Positions 35,554 to 45,582 are shown, numbered from the stretch's first letter. The stretch: DNA of 64,000 nucleotides from Paraburkholderia sp. (GCF_028283785.1 NZ_JAPWKB010000005.1:496001-560000), one strand, 5' to 3'. Notes: generated by a model not told the origin, from the sequence alone. Program-made: numbers and translations.

Positions 35554-38291
35554 GACGACACCTGCGATGCGAACGTCGTCGCGTGACTGAAATAACGGGC
35601 GCTGATTTCATTGGCCGCCAACCCCACCGCCGCGCCGAGCGTGTCGCACAGATCGATCAGCGCGGTGTACTTGCCACCCGGCGAAGTGGCGCACAGCCGT
35701 TCGAGCGACGGCAGCGTCTCGACGCGCGGCAACCATTCGGCGAAAGGCCGACGTCGCGCGATACCACCGCCCGCCGCCGCCGCGATTTCGTCGAGTTTGC
35801 GGCACAGACGTCCGTACACGCCATACAGACCGCGTGGATTGGTCGGTTCGATTACCAGCAGGTCGATCAGCGCGGGCACTTCGAAGCGCCCCGGATACAA
35901 CTGCCGGTACGTCAGCGTGCTGTCGAACAGTTGCAGCAGCAGATCGAATCCGGCCGGGCTCGCGAGTTGGCCTTTCTCCGCGACCACGCGAAGAATCGAC
36001 GTCATCGCCGCGACACGCTCGATGTGCCGTCCGGCGAACAGCAGACGCCACGCTTCGTCGCGCGTCATCCGGTCGCCTTGTGCGCCGCTGATCGCCGACA
36101 ATTGCGTCGCGAGGTGCTCCAGTGCATTGGTCAGCGCCACCCGGTCGTAGCGGTTCTGCATCGGTTTGCCGGTCGCGCTGCCACGGCTGACGCCGTTGCG
36201 CGCCGGTTCCGCGGCGCCGTTCGTGGTGCTGGCGGCGCTCTCCATGCCACCGAACAGCGGACCGCTCGACGCCGCCGACGACGGCGCGAGGCGTCGCAAC
36301 GCATCGCGGAAATCGTTACGCGCGGCGAGAATCGTGCGCCAGTGATCGTTCGACAGACGGCCGCGAATCTCGCCGTTCGCGCGCGCCTGCCACGCCAGAT
36401 TCTGGCCGATGCTGGTTGCGCCGGCGGTCTCGTTCAGGTTCGCGACGAGCGTGCGCTCGAATGCCTGAAGCGACTGCTGCGCGGGCAGATCGCCCATCTG
36501 CACGAGGCCGCCCTGCACGGCCAGTTCGACCAGCGTTGTGAACATCGGATCGGCGTCGGTGCCGTCGAGCGAGCCGAGAATCAGCCGCATCAGGCGCACG
36601 TTGTTTTCGGCGCGCTCACCGTAACGTCCGGACCAAAACAGATTTTCCGCCGCGCGACTCGACACCGTGCGATGTTTGCGCGCGAGGTCGGACGGCTGCA
36701 TCGGCGAAGGCAGCATCGAGAAATTCGACGTCGGCGCGCTCGACAACACCCACGTGTCGATGCTGCTGCCGCCAAACTGCATCGACACCGTGGCTTGACG
36801 CTCGCCCGCGAGCCGCGTGAAGCCGCCCGGCATCACATGCCAGCCGCCGTTCGAATTCGCGATCGCATACACGCGCAGCACCGACGGCCGGTTGCCGAGC
36901 ACGCCGTCTTCATAGCGCGGCGTGCTTGCAAACGGCAACGGCAATTGAATCGTGAAACCGTCGGGCTGCGCTTCGATCCGCTTACGCCAGGTCGATAGCC
37001 GTTGCAGCCCTTCGGACAAACCGGGCGCGACGTCGCGTTGTGCTGCGGGCAGCGCCGGCGAGACCGGCGGATTCGGCCAGGTCGGTTCGATAAACGCGTC
37101 GTCGAGATGCGCGAACGCGTGCTCGCGCGCGGCTTCCTCGCCGCACCACCAGGTCGGCACGCCGGGCAGCAGCAACTCTTCTTCGAGCAGCGCATGCGCG
37201 ATGCCCGGCATGAAACCATGCAACGCCGGCGATTCGACGAAGCCCGAACCCGGCACGTTCGACACGATCACATTGCCCGCGCGCATCACCTGCAACAGGC
37301 CCGGCACGCCGATCGACGAATCCGCGCGCAGTTCGACCGGGTCGCAGAACGCGTCGTCGAGACGGCGCAACACCACGTGAACCCGCTCGAGTCCGGCGAG
37401 CGTCTTCAGGTACAGCATGTCGCCGCGCACTGTCAGGTCTTTACCTTCGACCAGCGTTACACCCAGATAGCGCGCGAGAAAAACATGTTCGAAATAGGTT
37501 TCGGCAAACGGCCCCGGCGTCAGCAACGCGATATGCGGCGAGCCTTGCAATCCGGCGCCGTCCTTGGTGCCCATCGTCGCGCGCGCGGATTGTGCGAGCG
37601 TCGCGATCAGTTGCGAATACGTGGGTGCAAGACGATGCACATGCAACGAACGGAACGGATCGGCGAACAGGCTCGACACGATCAACCGGTTTTCGAGCGC
37701 GTAACCAAGTCCCGACGGCGCGCCGGTCCGCTGCGACATCACGGTCCAGCCGCCGTTCGGCGCACGCGCGAGATCGAGTGCGACAACTTGTAAATACTGA
37801 CCGCCCGGCGGCGTGAAACCCCTCACCGAGCGCAGATAGCCAGGATGCCCGAACACCAGCGCAGGCGGCAACAATCCCCGTTGCAGCAGCGTTTGCGGGC
37901 CGTAAATATCCGCGACGATCGCGTTCAGAAGATGCGCACGCTGTTCGATGCCACGCGCCAGTTCAGCCCACTCGGCCTCGCCGATCAGCAGCGGCAACAG
38001 ATCCAGCGACCACGGGCGTGGTTCGCCGTTGTCGGCGTAGACGTTGTAGCTGATGTCGTTGTCGCGGATCTGCTGCGCGACCGCGGCGCTCTTGCGTTCG
38101 AGATCGGCGACGCCGTCCTCTCCCAGACGCTCGAAAAACTGCCGCCACGGATCGCGCAGCACACCGGCTGCGTCGCGCAGTTCGTCCCAATGCCCTTCGC
38201 GGACCGGCAAGGGCCGCAAGAACCGCAGCATGGCATCCGCGTCCGCGTTGAGTGCGGACGCTTCGAAGGGCAGAGTCGATTGAAATGCCAA
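35550..38291 (-). CDS. Circularly permuted ATP-grasp / alpha-E fusion protein
   Basis: This 913-residue fusion joins the two genes that are separate at 17130-19649. Residues ~40-500 are the type-2 circularly permuted ATP-grasp (YFEHVFLARYLGVTLVEGKD, VHVVLRRLDDAFCDPVELRA, GIPGLL-like IGVPGLLQVMRAGNVIVSN, and the final GGSSIDTWVLSS). Residues ~560-913 are alpha-E (SRAAENLFWSGRYGERAENN start, long helices). Predicted role: ATP-dependent amide ligation giving a peptide. The start is a TTG at 38291 with no clear ribosome binding site; an ATG at 38231 is an alternative. It lies 28 bp after the DUF2126 gene. Confidence 0.9.
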   Translation of the reverse strand: MAFQSTLPFEASALNADADAMLRFLRPLPVREGHWDELRDAAGVLRDPWRQFFERLGEDGVADLERKSAAVAQQIRDNDISYNVYADNGEPRPWSLDLLPLLIGEAEWAELARGIEQRAHLLNAIVADIYGPQTLLQRGLLPPALVFGHPGYLRSVRGFTPPGGQYLQVVALDLARAPNGGWTVMSQRTGAPSGLGYALENRLIVSSLFADPFRSLHVHRLAPTYSQLIATLAQSARATMGTKDGAGLQGSPHIALLTPGPFAETYFEHVFLARYLGVTLVEGKDLTVRGDMLYLKTLAGLERVHVVLRRLDDAFCDPVELRADSSIGVPGLLQVMRAGNVIVSNVPGSGFVESPALHGFMPGIAHALLEEELLLPGVPTWWCGEEAAREHAFAHLDDAFIEPTWPNPPVSPALPAAQRDVAPGLSEGLQRLSTWRKRIEAQPDGFTIQLPLPFASTPRYEDGVLGNRPSVLRVYAIANSNGGWHVMPGGFTRLAGERQATVSMQFGGSSIDTWVLSSAPTSNFSMLPSPMQPSDLARKHRTVSSRAAENLFWSGRYGERAENNVRLMRLILGSLDGTDADPMFTTLVELAVQGGLVQMGDLPAQQSLQAFERTLVANLNETAGATSIGQNLAWQARANGEIRGRLSNDHWRTILAARNDFRDALRRLAPSSAASSGPLFGGMESAASTTNGAAEPARNGVSRGSATGKPMQNRYDRVALTNALEHLATQLSAISGAQGDRMTRDEAWRLLFAGRHIERVAAMTSILRVVAEKGQLASPAGFDLLLQLFDSTLTYRQLYPGRFEVPALIDLLVIEPTNPRGLYGVYGRLCRKLDEIAAAAGGGIARRRPFAEWLPRVETLPSLERLCATSPGGKYTALIDLCDTLGAAVGLAANEISARYFSHATTFASQVSS

Positions 38292-38319
38292 GATTAGTAT
38301 CGGTTATAGGGTTTGGCGG

Positions 38320-41300
38320 TCACCGGTAGCGCAAGTCCAGCGTGAACGGGAACTCCAGACTGCGCTGCGGCGGTTCGGCCGTCAGCGGTCCGGGCGTGTG
38401 GCCGGTCGTGAAGAAACGCGAACGACGCCGGCTTTCGGCCTCGTAAGCGTTGACCGGGAACGTCTGGTAATTGCGCCCGCCCGGATGTGCGACATGATAC
38501 TGGCATCCGCCGATCGAGCGGCCACTCCACGTATCGACGACGTCGAACGTCAGCGGCGCATCGACGCCGATGGTGGGGTGCAGCGCCGACGGTTGCGCCC
38601 ATGCCCGGAAGCGCACGGCCGCGACGTATTCGCTGACGCGGCCGGTGGGTTGCAACGGCAACGTGATGCCGTTCACGGTGATCCGGTGACGGTTGTCGTT
38701 CAGACCCAGCACCCGCACTTCCAGCCGTTCCACCGACGAATCCACGTAACGCACCGTGCCACCCGGCGACCCTTCCTCGCCCATCACATGCCACGGTTCG
38801 AGCGCGGTGCGGACCGTCAGCGCAATCCCGTTCGCGTTCATTTCGCCGACCAGCGGGAACCGGAACTCGAAGTGCGGCGCGAACCATTCGGCGTCGATGG
38901 CGTAGCCGGATTCGTTCAGATCGGCCAGCACGTCGTCGAAATCCATCTCGATGAAGGTGCCGAGCAGGAACCGGTCATGCAGTTCCGTGCCCCAGCGCGT
39001 CAGGCGTCCGGTGTACGGCGTGTGCCAGAAGCGCGCCACCAGCGCGCGCAGCAGCAGTTGCTGCGCGAGGCTCATGCGCGCGTGCGGCGGCATTTCGAAA
39101 CCGCGCAGTTCCAGCAGACCGAGACGACCGGTCGGACCATCGGGCGAATAGAGTTTGTCTATACAGAACTCTGAACGGTGCGTATTGCCCGTCACGTCGA
39201 TCAGGATATTGCGCAGCGACCGGTCGATCAGCCACGCCGGCAATGTCGCGCTATCGCGTCCGCCGAGCCGGTCGATCTGATATTGCAGTTCGCGGAATGC
39301 AATTTCCAGCTCGTACACCTGGTCGTTGCGTGCTTCGTCGACGCGCGGCGCCTGACTGGTCGGTCCGAGAAACATCCCCGAGAACAGATACGACAACGAC
39401 GGATGATTCAGCCAGTATGCGACCAGACTCGCCAGCAGATCCGGACGTCGCAGGAACGGACTGTCGGCGGGCGTCGCGCCGCCGAGCACGAAGTGATTGC
39501 CACCGCCGGTGCCCGTATGGCGGCCGTCGGTCATGAACTTCTCGGTGGACAGATAGGTTTCGTGCGACGCCTGATACAGAAACTCGGTGTGATCGACCAG
39601 TTGCTTCCAGTTCGACGCCGGATGGATGTTCACTTCGATCACGCCCGGATCGGGCGTCACCTGCAACATCTTCAGACGGGGATCGCGCGGCGGCGGATAG
39701 CCTTCGATCACGATCTTCATGTTCAGATCGGCGGCCGTGACTTCGATCGCGGCGAGCAGGTCGAGATAGTCGTCGAGCTCGGTCAACGGCGGCATGAACA
39801 CGTGCAACAGTTTCAGACCGCTGCCGAACTTGTCCTCTTCGACTTTCGGGCCCGCCGCACGCGCCGGGTCACGCGCCTCGACGCACAACGCAGTGCGCGT
39901 CAGCCAGCCCGCCGATTCGCCGTGCTCCGGCACGCGCGCGGCCAGCGACGGGCCGCGTCCGTGCGGACCGTAACCGTTGCCGCTACCCGGGCCGCGACCG
40001 TCCGCGGTGCCGAAAGCCGCCGCGCCGTGCGGGCCGTTACCGGTCGCGAACGCGTCGCCGCCCGGCGTGCCCAGCGGCTCGCCATTCGGACCGAGTTCAC
40101 CGCTCCGGTACGCCGTCGATACGCCTTCGTATTGCGAGCGCAGTTGGGCGGCGCCACGCAGCGGCGCGGCAGGCGCGAACGGATCATGCGCATGCTGATA
40201 CGGATAGTCGCTCGCCGATACCCACGGCAACGAATCGAGCGGCAAGCGATAACCCATCGGCGAATCGCCCGGAATCAGATACATCCGTTCGTCGCGGAAG
40301 AACCACGGTCCGCTGACCCACTTCGACGGATTCAGCGACTTCGCTTCGGAACGCGCGATCGGCAGCACATAGCCGGTCGGCGCGGCGAGCCCCGCGTCGA
40401 ACACGCGACGCAGACGCATCCGTTCGAGTTCGTCGTCGAGGCGCGTGTCGAACGGATCGACATTGACCGGCAAGCGACGCTCGCGCCACAGGTAGTACCA
40501 CGCGTCTTCGTAGCCGGGCTGGATAAACGACGGATCGAGCGTCAGCTTGCCCGCCAGATGCGCGAGGAAACGCTGCGCGTCGGCGGCGGTGTACTCGCCC
40601 GGCTCGCGGTCGTCGGCGAAACGCGACGGGTCGTTCCAGCACGGCTGGCCGTCCGCGCGCCAGTAAAGCGACAGCGCCCAGCGCGGCAGTTGCTCGCCCG
40701 GATACCACTTGCCCTGGCCGATATGCAGGAAACCGTTCGCGCCGTATTCGGCACGCAGCTTGTCCATCAGCGACAGCGCGTAGCCGCGCTTGGTCGGTCC
40801 GAGCGCGTCGGTATTCCATTCGGCGGCGTCGCGATCGCGCACCGCGACGAAGGTCGGTTCGCCGCCCATCGTCAGACGCACGTCCATCGCCGCGAGGTCG
40901 TGATCGACCTTCTCGCCCATCTTGAGCACGTCGGCCCAGACTTCTTCGGTGTAGGGCTTGGTCACGCGCGGCGTTTCGAGCACCCGCTCGATCGACATCG
41001 TGTGTTCGAACTCGACTTCCGATTCATCGACGGCGCCGGAGATCGGCGCGGCGCTGCCCGGTTCCGGCGTGCACGCGACCGGAATATGGCCTTCGCCGGC
41101 CAGCAGACCCGACGTCGGATCGAGGCCGATCCAGCCCGCGCCCGGCAGATAGACTTCGCACCACGCGTGCAGGTCGGTGAAGTCGACTTCGGTGCCGCTC
41201 GGGCCGTCGAGCGATTTCGTATCGGGCGCGAGTTGCAGCAGATAGCCGGACACGAAGCGCGCGGCGAGACCGAGCTGACGCAGCGTTTCGACCAGCAGCC

Positions 41301-41853
41301 AGCCGGAATCGCGGCACGAGCCGGACTTGCTGGTCAGCGTTTCCTCGGGCGTCTGCACGCCCGGTTCCATCCGGATCAGATAACCGATATCGCGTTGCAG
41401 ACGCTGGTTCAGCGCGACCAGGAAGTCGGCGGTCACCATCGGTGTCAGGTCGATGCTGGCGACGAACGCGGCGAACAGCGGCGTCATTTCGCGCTTGATC
41501 ATGTACGGCGCGAGTTCGTCGGCGAGGCCCGGCGCGTAGTCGAACGGGAATTTTTCCGCGGACGGTTCGAGGAAGAAGTCGAACGGGTTGTAGACCGCCA
41601 TTTCGGCGACCAGATCGATCGTGATCTTGAACTCGCGGGTCTTCTCCGGAAACACGAGGCGCGCCTGGTAGTTGGCGAACGCGTCCTGCTGCCAGTTGAT
41701 GAAGTGGTTTTCGGGCTCAACCCGCATTGAATACGACAGGATCGGTGTACGGCAGTGCGGCGCCGGGCGCAAACGGACCACCTGCGGCGACAGCCCGACG
41801 AGCCGGTCATACCGGTAGTGGGTGACGTGGTTCAACGCGACGCGGATCGACAC
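38320..41853 (-). CDS. Large transglutaminase-DUF2126 protein
   Basis: This 1177-residue protein begins with a bacterial transglutaminase N-domain (IRVALNHVTHYRYDRLVGLS) and a protease core with Cys in KSGSCRDSGWLLVE, His in DLHAWCEVYLPGAG and Asp in WIGLDPTSG. Residues from about 320 to the end are DUF2126 (MDVRLTMGGEPTFVAVRDRD; GGGNHFVLGG; WFAPHFEFRFP). The C-terminal region resembles glutamine-synthetase-like catalytic folds, so ligase activity has been suggested for the family. GTG 41853 has AAGGAG upstream. It is the first gene of a three-gene operon. Confidence 0.93.
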   Translation of the reverse strand: MSIRVALNHVTHYRYDRLVGLSPQVVRLRPAPHCRTPILSYSMRVEPENHFINWQQDAFANYQARLVFPEKTREFKITIDLVAEMAVYNPFDFFLEPSAEKFPFDYAPGLADELAPYMIKREMTPLFAAFVASIDLTPMVTADFLVALNQRLQRDIGYLIRMEPGVQTPEETLTSKSGSCRDSGWLLVETLRQLGLAARFVSGYLLQLAPDTKSLDGPSGTEVDFTDLHAWCEVYLPGAGWIGLDPTSGLLAGEGHIPVACTPEPGSAAPISGAVDESEVEFEHTMSIERVLETPRVTKPYTEEVWADVLKMGEKVDHDLAAMDVRLTMGGEPTFVAVRDRDAAEWNTDALGPTKRGYALSLMDKLRAEYGANGFLHIGQGKWYPGEQLPRWALSLYWRADGQPCWNDPSRFADDREPGEYTAADAQRFLAHLAGKLTLDPSFIQPGYEDAWYYLWRERRLPVNVDPFDTRLDDELERMRLRRVFDAGLAAPTGYVLPIARSEAKSLNPSKWVSGPWFFRDERMYLIPGDSPMGYRLPLDSLPWVSASDYPYQHAHDPFAPAAPLRGAAQLRSQYEGVSTAYRSGELGPNGEPLGTPGGDAFATGNGPHGAAAFGTADGRGPGSGNGYGPHGRGPSLAARVPEHGESAGWLTRTALCVEARDPARAAGPKVEEDKFGSGLKLLHVFMPPLTELDDYLDLLAAIEVTAADLNMKIVIEGYPPPRDPRLKMLQVTPDPGVIEVNIHPASNWKQLVDHTEFLYQASHETYLSTEKFMTDGRHTGTGGGNHFVLGGATPADSPFLRRPDLLASLVAYWLNHPSLSYLFSGMFLGPTSQAPRVDEARNDQVYELEIAFRELQYQIDRLGGRDSATLPAWLIDRSLRNILIDVTGNTHRSEFCIDKLYSPDGPTGRLGLLELRGFEMPPHARMSLAQQLLLRALVARFWHTPYTGRLTRWGTELHDRFLLGTFIEMDFDDVLADLNESGYAIDAEWFAPHFEFRFPLVGEMNANGIALTVRTALEPWHVMGEEGSPGGTVRYVDSSVERLEVRVLGLNDNRHRITVNGITLPLQPTGRVSEYVAAVRFRAWAQPSALHPTIGVDAPLTFDVVDTWSGRSIGGCQYHVAHPGGRNYQTFPVNAYEAESRRRSRFFTTGHTPGPLTAEPPQRSLEFPFTLDLRYR

Positions 41854-42400
41854 ATGAACTCCTTCACAAAGAGTGGCAGCCCGCCAAAAAGCAAGCTTTA
41901 TGCCGTTGACTTCGAAAAATGCGGCTTATCTATCGTGTGGTTGCTGCTGATTCGTTGCCTGCTGTGTTGCGTGCTGTGTTCCCGTTGCTGCCGGATTGCG
42001 CTCGGCGCTGCCAGCCCGCCGCAAGCCCGTCCCGACGCGGTCGGACGCGACCTGGGCCCGGGCTGCGCGCGATCCGTGCGCGCCAGCATAGTGCCATCGG
42101 CGGTCGTTGCGCGAGTGTTTGTATTTCACCGCGTTTCCGGCGTCGCGCGTGGCCGACAGCGGCCGCACCACGGCGGCGCATCCAGCATGCCCCATCATGC
42201 ACGTACTATGCGTTAATCCGGTGACCCGCCAAAATTATGCGGCACGAAGTTTGCGTCGACACTCCGGTTGCCATCATCGCGATGGCGCGGCTTCAGGCCG
42301 GTTAGCGGCTTGATTCGAATGCGTTTTTAATCCAGGCCGATCGCCGTGTCGAGCCCGCCTGAATTTCCGTGACTCACTTCTTTCTGGCACGTTGAAACCG
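41854..42400. other. Divergent promoter region
   Basis: This 547-bp gap lies between the DUF2126 gene (minus) and the metallopeptidase gene (plus). It should carry promoters for both. No gene and no strong repeat is seen; short Arg-rich frames are chance. Confidence 0.5.
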
Positions 42401-43708
42401 ATGAAAACCTTCCACTGCAATCGCTGCGAGCATCTCGTGTTTTTCGAAAACGTGCAGTGCGAGCGCTGCAACGCGCTGCTGGGCTATGTGCCGGCGCTCG
42501 GCGAGATCAGCGCATTCGAAGACGCAGGCGACGGTCGCTGGCGCAGTCTGCATTCCCAGGCGGACGGCGCGCTGTTCCGGCAATGTCATAACTACGCGGT
42601 CGAAAACGTCTGCAACTGGATGATTCCCGCCGACTCGACTGACGACCTCTGTGCCTCCTGCCAGTTGACCCGGACCATCCCGAACCTCAGCGAGCCCGCC
42701 AACCGGCTGTACTGGTACCGGTTGGAAGCGGCGAAGCGGCGGCTGTTGTACACGCTTGGGTCGCTGGATCTCGAAGTCGTATCGCGCGCGGCCGATCCGG
42801 AACACGGCCTGGAGTTCGTCTTCCTCGAAGATACCGGCGAGGGCGGCAAGGTGATGACCGGTCACGATAACGGTCTGATTACGCTGAACATCGCCGAAGC
42901 GGACGACGCGCATCGCGAGAAAGTCCGTACCGCGATGGGCGAGCCGTACCGGACGCTGCTCGGCCATTTCCGGCATGAAACCGGGCACTTCTATTTCGAT
43001 CGTCTGGTGAGCGGCACGCGCTGGAACGAGCCGTTCCGCGCGCTGTTCGGCGACGAGCGCAAGGACTACGGCGAGGCGCTCGACGAGTACTACCGCGACG
43101 GCGCGCCGGCCGACTGGGCGAAGTCGTACATCAGTGCGTACGCAACGATGCATCCGTGGGAGGACTGGGCCGAAACCTGGGCGCATTATCTTTTGATCGT
43201 GGACGTGCTGGATACGTCGACGTCTTACGGCGTCGCGCTGATCCCGCACGATCCGACCGAGCCGACGCTGACCGACCAGACGCCGGTCGAGGATGCGAGC
43301 TTCGATAATCTGATGAAGCGCTGGTTTCCGCTGACTTACGCGTTGAACAGCCTGAACCGCAGTCTGGGGATGGCGGACGGATATCCGTTCACGCTCGCGC
43401 CGCCGGTGATCGAGAAGCTGCGCTTCGTGCATCGGGTGATCGCGGATGCGGCGGGCAGACGGACGACAGTGGCGGCGGCTGGGGTGGAGCCGGGGGTTGC
43501 GCCAATGGCGCCAGTGGCGCCGGGCGGGACCGCGCCTGCCGTGGTCGATCCTGTGACGACGGCGCCGGTTGGAAGCGCACCGGGGATCGCTCCGTCGGCG
43601 GAGCCGCCCATCGCCGCGCCCGCGCCGGTATCGACACCCACCGAACCCGCGCCGGAACAGCCGAATCTGACGCCGCCGCAGGCAGTCTCGAACACGCCGG
43701 TCGTCTAG
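42401..43708 (+). CDS. Putative zinc-binding metallopeptidase (Peptidase_Mx type)
   Basis: The 435-residue protein starts with a zinc ribbon (CNRC at Cys6/Cys9, CERC at Cys20/Cys23) and has a metallopeptidase core with HETGHFYFD (a variant HExxH), preceded by LLGHFR and followed by SYISAYATMHPWEDWAETWA. The last ~90 residues are Pro/Ala/Val-rich (PVAPGGTAPAVVDP) and probably disordered. The family is described as a putative zinc peptidase, and often sits near the transglutaminase/ATP-grasp/alpha-E genes, as here. No signal peptide, so it is probably cytoplasmic. The ATG at 42401 fits the family start. Confidence 0.88.
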   Translation: MKTFHCNRCEHLVFFENVQCERCNALLGYVPALGEISAFEDAGDGRWRSLHSQADGALFRQCHNYAVENVCNWMIPADSTDDLCASCQLTRTIPNLSEPANRLYWYRLEAAKRRLLYTLGSLDLEVVSRAADPEHGLEFVFLEDTGEGGKVMTGHDNGLITLNIAEADDAHREKVRTAMGEPYRTLLGHFRHETGHFYFDRLVSGTRWNEPFRALFGDERKDYGEALDEYYRDGAPADWAKSYISAYATMHPWEDWAETWAHYLLIVDVLDTSTSYGVALIPHDPTEPTLTDQTPVEDASFDNLMKRWFPLTYALNSLNRSLGMADGYPFTLAPPVIEKLRFVHRVIADAAGRRTTVAAAGVEPGVAPMAPVAPGGTAPAVVDPVTTAPVGSAPGIAPSAEPPIAAPAPVSTPTEPAPEQPNLTPPQAVSNTPVV

Positions 43709-43739
43709 TCACCCTTCGACGCACGAAACGCTCGCGCAT

Positions 43740-43764
43740 AAAAAAAGCCCCCGCAAGCGGGGGC
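43740..43764 (-). terminator. Rho-independent terminator of the DUF2844-DUF3443 unit
   Basis: GCCCCCGC and GCGGGGGC flank AA, and on the minus strand the stem is followed by TTTTTTT. It lies about 75 bp after the DUF3443 stop. The metallopeptidase gene converges from the other side and may also use the hairpin. Confidence 0.85.
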
Positions 43765-43836
43765 ATTCAACGTGACCGATGCGTCGGATCAACCTTCGCA
43801 CGTCCACTCTCTCGAAGTCAGATCACCTGCAACCGT

Positions 43837-45117
43837 TCAATACGCGACGTACGGGCCATTGCCGCCCGGCGTGCTTTGCTGCTCGATCGCGGCATACACG
43901 CTACGGCCGTAGAAGAACGGCAAACCCCAGTCGAAGATCGAGTTGTCGACGAAGGCCGGACCGGCCAGCAACGGTTGAACCGGGTCGCCGTTGTAGGTCG
44001 TCGCCAGCGTCGCCGCATTGCCAACGCTGAAGTTCACCGCGCTCGTCGTGCCGTTCGCGCCAATAATCGTGGCGCTGAACTGCTGCGTCGAGGTCGGGCA
44101 GTAATAGGAACTGTTGCCGCCGCTACAGGCCGACATCGCGGTCGTCTTGAAGAACAGGCCGGTCGAGCCGCTGTCGATCAGACTGTTCGAATACGTGACG
44201 CCGTTGAACATCGTCGTGAAGCGGCCGTCGTTGGCGTTCACGCCGATCACCTGCGCACTGCCCAGCCCGTTATTGCTCTGCGTGCCGATCCCGAAGATCA
44301 GTTGTCCCGTCAACGACGACGCGGCTTCGGTCGCGATCGACGGTAATACCAGCAGCGAGCCGTTGTTATCGGTCGCGAAGTAAGGAACCGGATTCGCCAC
44401 CTGATATTGCTCGGCCAGCGCAATCGACGTGCAGGTCGATGTGCAGTCGTAATACGTGGCCGGCACTGCGGTCGACACGCACGCCGCGCCGCAATCGTGC
44501 TTGAACACGCCGATCCCGAGGATGCCGTTCGCGCCCAGCGCCGACGCAGCGCTACGCGACGAGCCGACGCTCTGGCAATCGGTCGGCACGGACTTGTAGC
44601 TCGGATCGATTACCTGGACCGGCAGCGACGACGCTTTCTCGCCGGCAATCTGCATGTCCGCGAGACGCACGGAACCCCACGTGTAGCCGTCGAAAAACTG
44701 CATGCATTCGGCCAGCGAATGGCCCGAGCCGTCCTGTTCCTGCGGCAACGCCATCGACGACGGCAATTGCGACGCAAACACCCGCAAGCCCCACGAACCC
44801 GTATCGACCAGCACGTGATCGATGGTCGTGCAGTTGGTCGTGCCCGGCGCGCACACGGTGACGCTGACGAACGGCATGTTCGGCACGTTGTTGATGCCGT
44901 TGTCGATCGTCACGGCGGCCGCGTTCGCGGACAACACCTTCAGCGAGGTGGTGGTGGATGTGGACGGCGTGCTGACCGAACTGGACGTCGAATTCGACGA
45001 CGTGCTGGCACTGCTGCCGCTGCTGTCGCCACCGCCGCCACCGCCGCACGCGGACATCAGCAGCGCGGCCAGGCAGGCACTCAGCAGCAGCATCGCGAAT
45101 GAATGAATCTTGCGCAT
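43837..45117 (-). CDS. DUF3443 family lipoprotein
   Basis: The 426-residue precursor has a lipobox ALLMSAC (Cys24) followed by a Gly/Ser-rich linker (GGGGGGDSSGSS). The body has repeated aspartic-protease-like phrases (DHVLVDTGSWGLRVFASQLP and NSLIDSGSTGLFFKT). DTG and DSG at these spacings resemble retropepsin/pepsin active sites, although DUF3443 has no proven activity. It starts 10 bp after DUF2844, a pair conserved in Burkholderia. AGAGG precedes the ATG. Location: outer membrane or periplasm (inferred). Confidence 0.9.
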   Translation of the reverse strand: MRKIHSFAMLLLSACLAALLMSACGGGGGGDSSGSSASTSSNSTSSSVSTPSTSTTTSLKVLSANAAAVTIDNGINNVPNMPFVSVTVCAPGTTNCTTIDHVLVDTGSWGLRVFASQLPSSMALPQEQDGSGHSLAECMQFFDGYTWGSVRLADMQIAGEKASSLPVQVIDPSYKSVPTDCQSVGSSRSAASALGANGILGIGVFKHDCGAACVSTAVPATYYDCTSTCTSIALAEQYQVANPVPYFATDNNGSLLVLPSIATEAASSLTGQLIFGIGTQSNNGLGSAQVIGVNANDGRFTTMFNGVTYSNSLIDSGSTGLFFKTTAMSACSGGNSSYYCPTSTQQFSATIIGANGTTSAVNFSVGNAATLATTYNGDPVQPLLAGPAFVDNSIFDWGLPFFYGRSVYAAIEQQSTPGGNGPYVAY

Positions 45118-45126
45118 GCGGGCCTC

Positions 45127-45582
45127 TTACTGGATCGCGCCGGTATCGACGCCGGACGGCACCGATTTCGGCAGATACGCATGACCGGCAAAGGCACGCA
45201 GATGGCCTCCCGACTCGACCACGAGGTCGTCGGTCGAGACACCGGGAATCGCCGTGCGGGTCGCGGTCGCGGCGACATACGGCTCGAACGACGCGCCGAG
45301 CAGCGTCTTCAGGTCGGGCAAGGTCGGACCCTGCCACGCGACGCCGAACACCACGCCGCCGGCCGATACGAATTCGCGGACCGTGCCGCCGGTCGGCAGC
45401 GTCAGAAGATGGACGGTGTAACCCGATTGCTGCGTGGCGCTATGCGCGGTCGCTTTCAGTTGGGACGCATCGGTATCGATCGATCCGACGGTCTGGCCCA
45501 GCGCGGCGAAAGCGGGAAGCGGACAGACAAAAGTCGCCCCCAGCATTGCGCAAGCAATGCCTGTGTAAAGCATCGATTTCAA
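45127..45582 (-). CDS. DUF2844 family secreted protein
   Basis: The 151-residue protein has a signal peptide ending at AFA-A (LYTGIACAMLGATFVCPLP). It then reads TVHLLTLPTGGTVREFVSAG and GVVFGVAWQGPTLPDLKTLL, the DUF2844 core. The start is TTG at 45582, supported by AAGGA 6-7 bp upstream; the in-frame ATG three codons later would be too far from it. It is the first gene of the DUF2844-DUF3443 unit. Function unknown; probably periplasmic. Confidence 0.88.
   Translation of the reverse strand: MKSMLYTGIACAMLGATFVCPLPAFAALGQTVGSIDTDASQLKATAHSATQQSGYTVHLLTLPTGGTVREFVSAGGVVFGVAWQGPTLPDLKTLLGASFEPYVAATATRTAIPGVSTDDLVVESGGHLRAFAGHAYLPKSVPSGVDTGAIQ

Noticed and set aside
39178..41730. 850-codon open frame on the plus strand opposite the DUF2126 gene
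   Set aside because: It is an Arg-rich shadow of a high-GC coding strand; the minus-strand frame has clear catalytic motifs and a ribosome binding site.
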